Source: Cochliopodium minus (taxonomy: Eukaryota > Discosea > Himatismenida > Cochliopodiidae). Taken from it: a stretch of 35,252 bases of DNA. Below are positions 21,801 to 33,227 of the stretch, piece after piece; within the stretch, counting starts at the first letter, position 1; each line of letters begins with the position of its first letter. The stretch covers positions 1 through 35,252 of the forward strand of contig JAMYWO010000365.1 in NCBI GenBank assembly GCA_024220525.1. Direction: 5' to 3'. The translations under genes and the position numbers were made by a program. A model generated the notes under the pieces. That model saw only the letters and a program-made list of their open reading frames with translations, did no database searches and was not told the origin of the DNA.

Positions 21801-22860
21801 TAAATTTTAAATTGTTATTATTTTCTTACAATAAAGGAGATCCCATTGTGCATATAGTCTCCATGTTTTGACGGATTGAATGAAAAATAAGAGGCAATAG
21901 AGAGATCAGTTGATCATCATTCAATTGTAAGGATCTATAACAGAAACTCTTTAAAGAAAAAAAGGATGCTTCAATGTCTTCCCTTTTCTCTCCAGATACC
22001 AAAAGATATATTTTACCTTCTTGATCTTTGTAGGTGATACGATAAGGCTTATAATTATTGAATATATTTATCAAATTGTTTAATGATTCACAATAAAGGA
22101 TTCCGTGTGTTGCAAGATTATACCTTAATTTTGTAAGAAATTTTAATATTATTGAGTCATTTGAGATCAAACAGGAAAAATAATAATGGCAAAGTATTTA
22201 TTTATTCGTATTTATTTTGCAATTATTCATAAAATTAAAATATATATATTAGGCGAAATTATAATTTATTTTTTACCATGTGAGAGAAGAATAAGAATGT
22301 TTAATTTCCTCGAAGGGAGGCTTTTTGAATTCCAATTGATTGCTCAATATTGGATGATAAGGTAATTTGAATAACTCTTTATTTGTTAAATTTGTGAATT
22401 TTGTTTCTTCTTTATCTATTTCTCCTTGTAACAAAAATTTGTAAACTCTTTCCTTGAATTCTTTGTCCTCTTCTTGAAGATTATTTTCATTTATGTAATC
22501 CTTGAGTATCTTTAATACTTTTTCAAATTTCTTGGCTCTTTCTATCACATATTTTGCATTGAATTGACCATATGGAAGATAAGGTTTGTATGGGAATTCG
22601 TTGTTTATTCTTTGAATTATTGTTTTATTTTTCAAATTCAGCTCATCTTTGAAGATATTAAATTCGTTGTATCTATGATAAACAGATATGCATTTTGTCA
22701 TCTTATTTCTGAGTTCAAATATTGTTTCTATTTTGTAATTGGTGTAAGCATAATTTTTGTTATTATAGAAGGTGGTTGGCTCTTTGACAGAAACTTCAAT
22801 AATCCTTTCTACATCCAAGTTATATTTTATCTTTTTTTCATCTATACTAAAGTAATTCAT
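18884..22860 (-). CDS. PX - RING - TRAF zinc finger - F-box multidomain protein
   Basis: Ten minus-strand exons: 22860-22277, 22123-21830, 21770-20819, 20668-20422, 20345-20088, 19923-19762, 19644-19507, 19392-19297, 19220-19059, 18999-18884. They total 1003 codons with all phases consistent. Residues about 10-145 read as a PX domain (VSVKEPTTFYNN, CISVYHRYNEFNIFKDEL, YLPYGQFNAKYVIERAKKFE). Residues about 328-365 hold a RING-like ICPICFKIAIDPVS with YCASC. A poly-Asn segment follows. Residues about 645-710 hold TRAF-type zinc fingers (KCPFHTLGCKDTM, RCKVSSHLKSC). Residues about 731-777 hold an F-box (PKSLLRRIFMYLDDRDIIN). The tail has possible zinc ligands (CLKC, HHGVC) and two hydrophobic stretches. 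PX domains bind phosphoinositides, so a membrane-directed ubiquitin-ligase component is likely (inference). The least certain junction is exon 1-2, where PX could instead end at TAA 22275. Confidence 0.75.
19412..19466. repeat. Intronic 8-bp tandem repeat
   Basis: The unit ggtaatat is repeated about six times, with one variant, inside an intron of the PX-RING-F-box gene. Confidence 0.7.
20370..20410. repeat. Intronic (aaaaat)n array
   Basis: A simple hexamer array lies next to the 5' splice site on the minus strand, within an intron of the PX-RING-F-box gene. It is ordinary low-complexity sequence. Confidence 0.7.
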
Positions 22861-23056
22861 TTGAATTTTTTTTATTTTTCATTTCACCCCAATTTTCTTT
22901 TCATTCCCCAAATTAATTTATTAAAAAATCTCTTCTATTATTCAAACCACATTTGAATATTGTAAAATTACTTTTGGAGTATAATTATGATCAACATTAA
23001 TTATTCTTACTTTCGATCTACTTCTCTTCATTATATATGTCAAAACTCACTCATAG

Positions 23057-23271
23057 GCAATCATAAAATTATTATTGGAAAAAGGAGCAAGTTTTCACAA
23101 CTCGTTTTTGAATTTCTTATGCAAAAGAACTATAATATATTCTTTTTTCTTTGAATTCTTATTGTTGAAAAAAGCAAAAGCTTATTTAAAAGATGATAAT
23201 CATAAAAATTGTTTGCACTATCTTGTTGAGAATAACAGGCTCGATTGTTTGGCTACTTTGTTGCTTCATCA
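23057..23271 (+). pseudogene. Ankyrin-repeat-like fragment, probably a relic
   Basis: After an acceptor-like catag, a frame reads AIIKLLLEKGASFHN and later DDNHKNCLHYLVENNRLDCL with LLLHQ. Both stretches look like ankyrin repeats, with a hydrophobic, frame-preserving insertion between them. An in-frame TAG lies just upstream, there is no ATG, and I cannot join it to flanking exons. It may be a decayed gene or an exon of an unrecognised gene. Confidence 0.35.
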
Positions 23272-23361
23272 GCGATTTCCCATTTTTGGTCTGTTTCTCC
23301 TGTTTGCCTTGCATGTTATAATAATTTCCCAGAAATTCTCTTTTGTTTAATTAAAAACAAA

Positions 23362-23429
23362 TTTTCTGTTTCCCCTAATTCATTAGTAATTTATTTTTTC
23401 TGTTTCCCCTAATTCATTAGTAATTTATT
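23362..23429. repeat. Perfect 34-bp tandem duplication
   Basis: Two adjacent identical copies of a 34-bp unit, each containing ctgtttcccctaattcatta. Being perfect, it should be recent. It lies in non-coding sequence beside the ankyrin relic. Confidence 0.9.
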
Positions 23430-23871
23430 TAATTTATTTGTTTGTTTCTAGTCCAATAACCCAACTGTCCATTGTTATTTAATGAGAATTCTTCCTTGCA
23501 AGAAATATTATGGATTTATTTAAGTCTCAAACACACCCAAGATGGACGATTGAACATCTTTTGTTTCCTGAATTCTTTAGAATGCAAATTTTTCTTTAAT
23601 ATCTTTATTGAAACATCCAAGATATTATCAAAGTTCCAAAACCTATCTTTCATTTTCAAGTTTATAATTTATTAAAACTCTGCAAGTGGGGAAATAAGAT
23701 GACTTTGAGATAACTTTGCATAGATTAATTAAATGTTGGATCATTCTAATTTAGGTTAAAAAAGCAATCAAAATATTTAATAAAAAAGCAATCAAAATAT
23801 ATAAATAAAATATATATAAAATAAAATATTATTCAACAAAAAAAAAAAAATAAAAAAACTTTAAATTTAAA

Positions 23872-26800
23872 ATGAAGAAGAAAATATTTTCAAGAAGATA
23901 TTCATCAGACTCCGATTCTGAGGATAGTGAAGAAGAAAAACATAATTTTGATGTAAAATTAACTGAAACAACTTTAGATCAAATAAACCAAGAAGGAGAT
24001 AATAATCAGACCATCTCTAATAATATAGAGAAGGAAGTGAAAATAAAGGAATTGTCTGAAGAAGATACAAAAAAACTGTTATCAAGAGTACAAGAGATTT
24101 CCAAAAAAGAGGATGATGAGAAGGATTTTTTCATGAGAGGTAAAATAATTTTGTAATTTCAATAATTTCTGTCAAATTCATCAAATTTTGTAGAAAAATC
24201 TTTGAAGGCTCCTAAAACAGGAAAGAGAATAGAAATTCCATTTCCACCTCCAAGTATTGATAGACCTCCCGAAAATTTGGACCCAAAAAAATTAGAAGAA
24301 TTATCAAGACAAGAAGTTGATGAGGTTAAAGTGGAGAGATACAGCCCAACTGGAGAATTGAATACTATATCTGCATTTTCCATAAATTTCAATCAACCTA
24401 TGATTGCTTTATCAAGTGTATCTGACGTTGAATTAATGGACATTCCTGTAAATTTGACTCCAAAGATACAAGGAAAATGGGTATGGAAAGGGACCCAAAA
24501 TTTACAAGTAAAAAAAAAAAAAATTTTAAAACTCTGGAAATTTTGAAAATTATTTCTTCTTTTAGTTTGAATCTGTTCATAGATTTCCAAAGAGTACAAA
24601 CTATGAAGTTGAATTGAAAAAGGGATTCAAATCGAGTGCTGGGGGAGTACTAAAGAAAGAATTTAAGTTCACCTTTTCCACCACACCAGTAAAACTCTTG
24701 TCCAACTACCCATCTAACAACCAAAGAGTACCAGATCTTACACCTGTCTTTTTCTTTAATTTTGATCAAAAGATTGATCAAGCAGCAGTCCTCAACACCA
24801 TCAAAATAATTGGATCCAACAACACTGGAGGAAAATTGGTTCTTTTGAGCGAAGAAGAAGTAAAAGAAAACAAGCACATAAAGTGGAGTCTTTCTAATGC
24901 TTTGCCTGGCCAGTGGATTTCTTTCAAGTTATCCTCTGAATTGAACAAGAATACCACTTATTCTGTTGAAATTGGACCTGGTACTCCTTCTGCTGAAGGT
25001 CCTCGTCACTCCACTTCCAAAATGTCCATTTCTTTTTCTACCTATCCTCCTTTTACCATCACTTCTTCTTCTCCAAACACAACCACTTATAAAGCTTCTC
25101 CAAAAGGTTAGTTTATATTTTAAATTTGAATTAAAATCAACAATCAATTCTTAAATTTAAATTAATTCTTTTTTAAAAATATTAATTTCAATTCTTTTCT
25201 TTGTTTAGGAACATGGAGCATTTTCTTTGCCAATGAAATTGATCAAAATAGTATTTCTAAAGATCTCATCGAAGTAATACCAGCTTGTGATGGTCTCGCG
25301 GTCAGCAGCTCAGGTTCCTCCATTACGATAAGAAATTACAGCAAAGAAAGTACAGAGTACAAAGTGAAAGTGTCAAACAAGTTAAAAGACATTTATGGAC
25401 AAAGTTTGACAGGTACTGATTATGTGGTTTTTCGTGTTGGAGAGAGAACGCCTTTACCTTCTATTGATGCTCCAAGAGGTTTGTTTACCTATGACCCTTC
25501 TGTTGTTCCTCCTCTCTACAATATTCTTGTAAATCCTATTTTTCTATATTTTTATTTTATTTATTTATTTATTTTATTTTATTTTATTTTATTTTTATTA
25601 ATTAAGGTTTATGAGTACAAGAAAATTATTGTAAAAGTGAGCCAAGTGAATCCTAGTGACTACAGCAGAAGTCCATTGAAAGATTCTTATCATTACAAGT
25701 CTCACATTGGAAAGACAATTTACGACAAAGAATTAGAGTGTAAAATTGATGACCCTACCATCCCTCATAACTTTGCTCTTGACCTCAGAAAATTCTTGCA
25801 ACATGGTTGGTTCTTTTTTTTCTCATCTCATATTAATTTTTATTTATTTAAATATTATTTCCATTTATTAATTTATTTAAATATTATTAATTCTTTTATA
25901 ATTTGTTAATTTATTTTAGAAAAGTCAAATCTCGGGCAGTTACTCATTTCTGTGGAACCTGAAAGAAAAGAGTTTGAAAGGTTGAATAAAGGTACAAAAT
26001 ATGAATACAGACCTATCATATGGAGTTGGGCTCAAGTAAGGATTTTTCATTTTCTTCATTTTCTCTCATCTTTTTATATCTTTTTATATCTTTTTATTTT
26101 GAAAGTGTACCAAAATGGGTATTAATGTAATTTTGAGCAACAACCCAAACCTTCCTTCTTATGCAATCATTTCCAACTTAGTTGACGGATCTCCTGTGTA
26201 ATTATAATAATTATTTATTTATTTAACATTTATTTAATTTAATTATTCATAATTTTTATTTAATTGATTAATAATTATTTATTTAATATTTATTTATTTA
26301 TTTAATATTTATTTATTTAATATTTATTCAAATTGTCATTCACAATTTTTATTAATTTATTTATTCAATTGTTTAATTTTTTTTATCAAAATTATTTGTG
26401 AAAACCCTAGATCTGGAGCAAAATTAGATATGGGAGGAAAAAGTGGAAAATCAAATGAAAACGGGGTAGTTACTCTTACTTCTGCCACTCTGAACTATGC
26501 AAGTGCCATTGCATCATTGGGAGAGGACACTGCTTTTTATTACGGCATTTATCATCATCCTCGCGTTTCTGATGATCATGTCTGGTTTACTTTTGACGAT
26601 AGAAAGCTGTATAAACCAAATGAGACGGTATCAGTAAAAGGTGAATACCCTTTTTTTTAAAATTTTTAATTTTATTTGTTTTATTATCTCGTTTTCTATT
26701 TTTGTTTTATTTGTTTTTTTTTTTTTTAGGATATGTAAGAATTTTGACTCACAAATTAGACACAGTGATTCCAACTTATTGTTCAGGAGACGTGTTGTGG

Positions 26801-29800
26801 AAAGTGTATGACCCAAGAGGAGCACAAATAGCAGATGGAAAATCTCCTCTAAACAAGTTCAGCTCTTTTGACCTTAAATTTACTTTGAAAGATAATGTTA
26901 ACCTTGGTGATGGAAGAATTGAATTTAAATATAAAGGTATTTTTAAATTTTTAAATTTTTTCATTTTTTATTTAAACAATTTTTTATTTATAATAAAGGG
27001 TTGACACATTATCATTCATTCCAAATACAAGAGTTTAGAAGACCAGAGTTTGAAGCAAAATGTAGTTATACACCTGCTTCTAACCACGTCTCCTCTAGTG
27101 AACTTGGTGGTTTTGTTGTTAGTTCTGTAAAAGCTTCTTATTTTGCAGGAGGTAGCTTTTTATTGAAAAAGAATTTATAATTAAATTATTTTTTTTTTAT
27201 TTTTTTTTTACAGGACCTTTGAATGATGCACATGTAACATGGAATATAAGTGCAAAAGAATCTTCTTACACCCCTCCTGGTAACTTTGGATTTTCTTTCG
27301 GAAACACCAAACCTTGGTGGATGTTCTACAATAAAAAGACTACCAACGTTAATATACTTTTTTATTTCTTATTTTTTTATGAATTATTTTTTGTAATATT
27401 TTATTCAACTATGAATTATTTTTAATCATGTTTTTAACTATCAATTATTTGTTTATTTAATTTATTAATCAATTTATTAATTATTTTTTAATTAAATTTA
27501 TAATAGTTTGGATCATGGAGCCAAACAGGAAAAACAGATAAAGAAGGAGAACACCATTTGAGATTAGACTATTTCGGAAATTTGGTAGAAAAAGAACCAG
27601 TACCTATCACCATTATTGCAAGTGCAAGTGTACAAGATATCAATTATCAAACAATGAATTCTAGCACCAATGTTTTGTTGCATCCATCCTCTTATTACGT
27701 TGGTTACAGAGCTCTCAAAAGATTTTGTTCTCCTAATCAATCTGTTCCTATTGAGTTTATCGTTACCACCATTGATGGAAAACTCGTTGACAAAGCACCT
27801 GTACTTCTCAAAGGTAAATATAATTTAATATTTTTTGATTAAAATTATTTATTCATAATTTTTATTTTTATTTTTTTTTTATTTTTTTTTATTTAGTGGT
27901 GAGAAAGTGGAACGAAATAGTAGAAGATGAAAGAGGAATGGCAAAGTGGGAGGAAAAAGAAGAAGTGGTGGAACACAAGTTGCTTAGTTCTTCCAACAAA
28001 GAATCTCCTTCTCTCTTCTCTTTTGAAAGCAAAGACAAACCTGGTACTTATCAATTCCTCTTTTCTACTTTTGATGATAGAGGAAGAATAGCTAAATCGT
28101 GATTCCTTTTTTTTTTTTTCTTTTTATCAAAAATTTTTTTTTATCAATTTTTATATCAATTTTATGTGAAGAGCTTTGACTGGGTTTCATGTAAGTGGAG
28201 GAAAAAGCGATAAAAAGAGAGTGAACAATAAAAAGATAGAAAATGAAGAAGTCACTCTTATACCCAACAAAGAAACTTATGAAGATGGTGATGAAGGAGA
28301 AGTTTTGGGTAAAATAAAAAATTATTTTTTTTTGAATTAATTTTAATTTTAAAAACAATTTATTTTTTTAATTGCATTAAAAAATAGTGATTTCACCATT
28401 TTCACCTGCATACGGGACATTGATATTGGACTGTGGAGGAACAGTACATCTGAAATCATTTGAAATGAAATCAGAAACGGAAATAATCAAGTTTCCCATC
28501 AAAAAAGAATGGCTTCCTGAAATCACCCTCCGAGTTGACTTGAATGGAAGCACTTATAGAATCAATGAATCTGGTCAAAGTGCTAAAGATGCCCCAAAGA
28601 GGTAATAAAATTTTTTTTTAAAATTATTTTGAAAATTTTATTTTTTTTTTATAAATTTCAAACAAAACAGACCTTCTCAAGCATCAGGATCAATAGGAGT
28701 GAAAATATCGAACAAGATATTTGAGTTAGAGGTCATTCCCCTCCCTTCCAAAAGAAAAACTTCGCCTGGTGATGAGTTGGACATCGAGGTTTTGATCAAA
28801 AACAAAAAGGGAGATGTAATTATTTTTTTATTTTTACTTAATTTTAAAATTTTTATATTTTTTATATATTTATTCATTTTAATATTTTTATTCATTTTAA
28901 TATTTTTATATTTTAAAATTTTTATATTTTTTATATTTTTATTCATTTTAATATTTTTATATTTTATTTATATTTTTTACTTTTTTAGGTAGCTCAAAAT
29001 GTGGAAGTATGTCTTGTGGTGGTGGACGAGAGTGTATTGGCATTAGCGGGATATTCTCTTCAAAATCCTTTATCTCTTTTTTATCGTTCAAGATCTTCTG
29101 GTGTGTATAATGCATACAGAACCAGAGATCAAGTTCTCTTATTTGATATTGAAGATCTCAAAAGCTTGGGTGAGGTAATTTTTTTATTTTTTTTAAAATT
29201 TTATTACAATATTTACTATTTTAATTGATTTCATATTTATTTTTATTTATTTTATATTTATTTTATATTTATTTTATATTTATTTTATATTTATTTTATA
29301 TTTATTTTATATTTATTTTATATTTATTTTTATTTTCTATTTTTATTTTCTATTTTAATTTATTTTTAAATTTTTTTTTAAAAAAGGCATCACTTATTAT
29401 ACCAGTGAAAAAAGAAGAGGAATATCGTTGTAAGAAGAAATGTTGTAAATGTTGTAGTAATTGTTGTAGAAGTAGAAGTTGTTGCGAAAGGGAAGAAAAA
29501 TGCTGTTGTGAAGATGACGGAACGGATTCTTCTGAAGAATGTGATGAAGATGGTGAAGGTGCTCTTGACAATGACAAACCTATCAAAGGTAAAAAAATTC
29601 TGATATTTTAATTTTTCTAAATTATTTTTAAATTTTTAATTTTTTTTAATTATTATTTTTTGCTAATTTTTAATTTTTTTTGTAAATTATTTTTAAAAAT
29701 AGTGAGAACAAACTTTGATGCGTTAGCATTGTTTTCACCATCTTTGGTTACTGACAAGAATGGAAAATGCTCCACTAAATTCAAACTCCCCGATAATCTC

Positions 29801-32800
29801 ACCAGATACAGGTACACATCTTTCTTCTTTTCATTTTTTTTTTAAAATGTTTCACAATTTCCTTTTCAATAATCAAAAGAGTATGGGCTATTGCTGCAGA
29901 CAATCAAAGGTTTATTTTCATTCAATTTATTTTTTATTATATTTATTTTTATTTTATTTATTATTATTTTCATTCAATTTATTTTTTATTATATTTATTT
30001 TTATTTTATTTATTATTATTTTCATTTAATTTATTTTTTATTATATTTATTTTTATTTTATTATTTTATTTATTCGTTTTACCCATTATAAAAGATATGG
30101 GTTGGGAGAGTCAGATATATCAGCAGTGTTACCATTGATGGTGAGACCATCATTGCCGAGATTCTTGAACTTTGGAGACAGACCTGATGTCAACGTTGTT
30201 GTTCAAAATCAAACTGATGAATCTTTAAATGTTGTCATCGCCATGAGATGCACCAACGCTTCCATCAGGTAAAATAAAATTATAAAAAAAATAAAAATAA
30301 AAAGAAATAAAATAAATAAAAAATCATAAAAATTAATTTTAATTATAAAAAAATTAACAAATATTAAAAATAAGTTTAAACTTTTTTAAATGATTATAAA
30401 GAGAGGGTTCAGGAGGGTTTTCATTCAATTTGGAACCAGCACAAAGAATAAACATAAAGTTTCCAATAGAAACCCAATTCAGTGGTATTGCCAGATTTCA
30501 AACTGTTGTTGCTTCCAAAGACTTTGCTGACAGTGCAGAAACTACCATCCCCATTTTCACTCCTGCTACCACAGAAGCCTTTGTACATTTTCTTTTGTTC
30601 AAAAAAAAAAATTATTCTATATTAATTTTTGATTTCAAATTCATTAATTTTTTTTTTTTCAATTTTTTTATTTTGATTGAAAAGGCAACTTATGGTATTT
30701 TTTTTTTTTTTAGATTTTTTTTTTTTAATTTTGTTTTACATTTTATTTTTAAAAAGGGGATATATCAGAAGAAAAGGCAATAATATTACAAGATGTGAAA
30801 GCACCAAGTGATGTGTATTCCCAATTTGGAGGATTAGAAGTTTCCACCAGCACCACTGTTCTCCAATCTCTCACTGACTCTATCCTCTATCTCTACAACT
30901 ACTCTTATGAATGTAACGAACAATTAGCCAGTAGAGTTTTAGGTAATAAAAAAAATAAAAACAAAAATCATAAAAAATAAAATCAAAAATCATAAAAAAT
31001 AAAAATAAATAAAAATCATAAAATAAAAATAAATAAAAATCATAAAATATAAATAAATAAAATCATAAAATAAAAAATAATGAAAATAAAAATAAAATTA
31101 TTAATTTAAAAATAGGGGTTGGATCATTGAGAGATGTATTGGTTGCATTTAAAGTGAAAGGATCACCAAGTTTGGAGACAATCAACAAAAAATTAGAAGA
31201 CGGACTCCACAAATTGAAAAGAAGACAATGGGGTAATGGTGGTTTTTCTTATTGGGAACCCACTTCTTGGTGCAAACCTTCCCCTTACGTCTCCTGTCAT
31301 GTTGGGTACATTTTTTCTTTCAATTTTAATATTTTTTATTTTTTATTTTTTATTTTTTATTTTTGTTAAAAAAGACACATGTTGGCATTATGCAAACAGA
31401 AGGGAATTAAATATGATGAAGGAGTATGGAGTAAACTGAAATCATTTTTACTAAACATTGATTCTCACTTTGATTCTTGGTACAGCATCTCCTCTAAAAA
31501 CTCCATCAGGTCCTATGCTTTGTATTCCTTGACCAAATATGGCGAAGACGTCACTGCCAAAGCTCGTAATACAAAAAAAATAAAAAATGAAGAATAATCG
31601 AAATAAAACAAAATAATAAAACAAAATATAAAACAAAATAAAAAATAAAAAAATAATCAATTAATTAAAAATAATTAAAAAAAAAAATAGTTCAATTGTT
31701 CAAAAGTGAAAATTTGGAAAACTTTCCATTAGAAGCTTTTGGTTGGTTGCTGGTTGCTTTAAAGCCTAAACAATCCACTTTGACTAAAGAGGCCATCTCC
31801 TCCATTTTGAAACATCTCAAAAACAAAGTCAATGAAACTGCTGAGGTACTCTAAAAAAATCTTATTTATAATAAATAAACTTTAATCTTATTTTTTTAAA
31901 AAAGACTGCAAACTTTGTAACATCATATGGAGATGATGGACAATACGTCATGCTTCACAGTGAGAGAAGAACAGATGGTGTTTTGTTAGAGGGTTTGTTG
32001 ACTGTTGACGAAAAAAATTCTTTGATTCCCAAATTGGCTAAAGGGTCCTTTTTGTTTAATTTTAAATATTATTATTATAATTTTACTTCCATATTATTTT
32101 TACTTCAATATTATTTTAAATTTTAAATAATTTTTATGTTTTACTTTTTTTAAAAAAAAAATTTAGTTTATTAGCTCACAAGAAACAGGGAAAGTGGAGC
32201 AACACACAAGAGAATTCATTGATTTTAGTTGCTTTAGATAAATTCTTTGCTGTTTATGAGAAAGATGTTCCTGAATTTATCACCCATATGTGGTTTGGTG
32301 AAGGTATTTTTAATAAAATAAAAACTTGAAAAAATAAATAAATTTTTTTTAAAGATTATGCTGGAGAACAAAAATGGAAAGGAAGAACAACAGATACAAA
32401 CATAGTGAATATACCAATGAAACATGTTGTTGAAGGAGAAGAAACAAAACCATTGATAATCCAAAAAGAAGGAAAAGGAAGGTTGTACTACAGATTGGGT
32501 TTGAGTTATGCTCCTAAAAGTTTAGACTTGAAAGAATCTTCTTATGGTTTCTTTATCAAGAGAAGTTACGAAGGTGTTGACAGCAAAGATCATGTAAAGA
32601 AAGATGAAAATGGTGTTTGGTAATTTTTTTTCTTTTTTTTCTTTTCTTTTTCAAATTAACTTTTTTTAGGCATTTTTCTTTGGGACAAAAGGTACTCGTT
32701 AAAATAGATATGATCACCACTTCCCGTAGATATCATGTAGCTCTAGGTTTTTTTTTTAAATTCTTTTTTAATTTTAATTCTATAAAATCCAAAAACTTTC

Positions 32801-33180
32801 AGTTGATAAACTTCCTGCAGGTCTTGAAATTGTTAACCCTTACCTTAAAGGAGGAGCAGGTTTGTCATTTTACTTTATTAAAATTTTTTCAACTTTTTTA
32901 ATTAGGAACTGGAGGAGATGTGGAGAGCAACAAGCTAGGAGGGTTCAACCCATACAGTTGGAGATGGTATCATCCTACTAACTGGTATGAACATCAAAAC
33001 TTGAGAGATGAAAGAGCAGAAGCCTTTCAATCTTTGTTGTGGGAAGGAAAATATGAGTACAAGTACATCGCCAGAGCAACCACCAAGGGAACTTTTGTGG
33101 TTCCACCAGCATCTGCAGAGGAAATGTACTCCCCTGAAGTATTTGGAAGATCTTCAACTGATAAAGTTATCATCAATTAA
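23872..33180 (+). CDS. Bacterial-type alpha-2-macroglobulin with thioester, 33 exons
   Basis: Exons: 23872-24139, 24194-24507, 24566-25106, 25209-25528, 25607-25805, 25920-26035, 26106-26197, 26411-26640, 26730-26936, 26999-27151, 27214-27347, 27507-27813, 27897-28098, 28172-28308, 28388-28601, 28671-28815, 28989-29174, 29387-29588, 29703-29811, 29880-29909, 30095-30268, 30402-30582, 30685-30694, 30757-30942, 31116-31305, 31375-31565, 31691-31845, 31905-32044, 32167-32303, 32355-32619, 32670-32746, 32803-32859, 32906-33180. Total 2048 codons, all phases consistent. The acidic N-terminus has no signal peptide. Order: Big_5-like Ig modules (about 120-480); MG1 (from 482); MG2 (DDRKLYKPNETVSV); bait-region domain (ISPFSPAYGTLILDCGG, VVVDESVLALAGY); Cys-rich insert (1256-1322); MG8 (FSPSLVTDKNG, KLPDNLTRYRVWAIAAD); thioester YECNEQLASR (Cys1543, Gln1546); C-terminal MG modules. 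The family traps proteases through bait cleavage and thioester attack. It resembles bacterial more than animal members. Confidence 0.88.
29387..29588 (+). other. Cysteine-rich, acidic exon at the bait position
   Basis: Exon 18 of the alpha-2-macroglobulin encodes 13 cysteines, mostly as CC pairs (RCKKKCCKCCSNCCRS, SCCEREEKCCCEDD), followed by an acidic Ser/Glu/Asp stretch. It falls just before the conserved VRTNFDALALF segment, where the variable bait lies in this family. Confidence 0.8.
29915..30070. repeat. Intronic minisatellite, 52-bp unit, three copies
   Basis: The marker ttttcattcaatttat recurs at 29915 and 29967, and with one change at 30019, a spacing of 52 bp. The array fills most of intron 20 of the alpha-2-macroglobulin gene. 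Confidence 0.85.
30685..30694 (+). other. 10-nt microexon of the alpha-2-macroglobulin gene
   Basis: It reads gcaacttatg between an AG acceptor (30683-30684) and a GTATTT donor. It encodes ATY plus the first base of Gly. Exon 22 ends in phase 0 and exon 24 starts with two bases, so the frame closes only if it is included. Confidence 0.75.
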
Positions 33181-33227
33181 TAATCTTTTCACAATTTGAA
33201 CCATTAATAAATATTTTAATTTTCAGT

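Larger units (their letters stand above)
22861..23871. other. Intergenic region with ankyrin relic and tandem duplication
   Basis: About 1 kb separates the divergent PX-RING-F-box and alpha-2-macroglobulin genes. It holds the ankyrin-like fragment and the 34-bp tandem repeat listed separately, and ends in a long A-rich run before ATG 23872. A second degenerate stretch at about 23480-23640 translates with reasonable composition but no start, domain or consistent frame. Confidence 0.5.

Noticed and set aside
22273-22277. TAA directly after the PX-encoding exon as the real gene end
   Set aside because: A donor GTAAAA overlaps it, and splicing to 22123 keeps frame into a long open exon that lacks its own ATG. 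I kept this as the less certain junction.
29225-29386. Repetitive Phe/Ile/Tyr-Leu-rich translation ahead of the Cys-rich exon
   Set aside because: It is intron sequence made of repeated ttatattta units; the acceptor is at 29385-29386.
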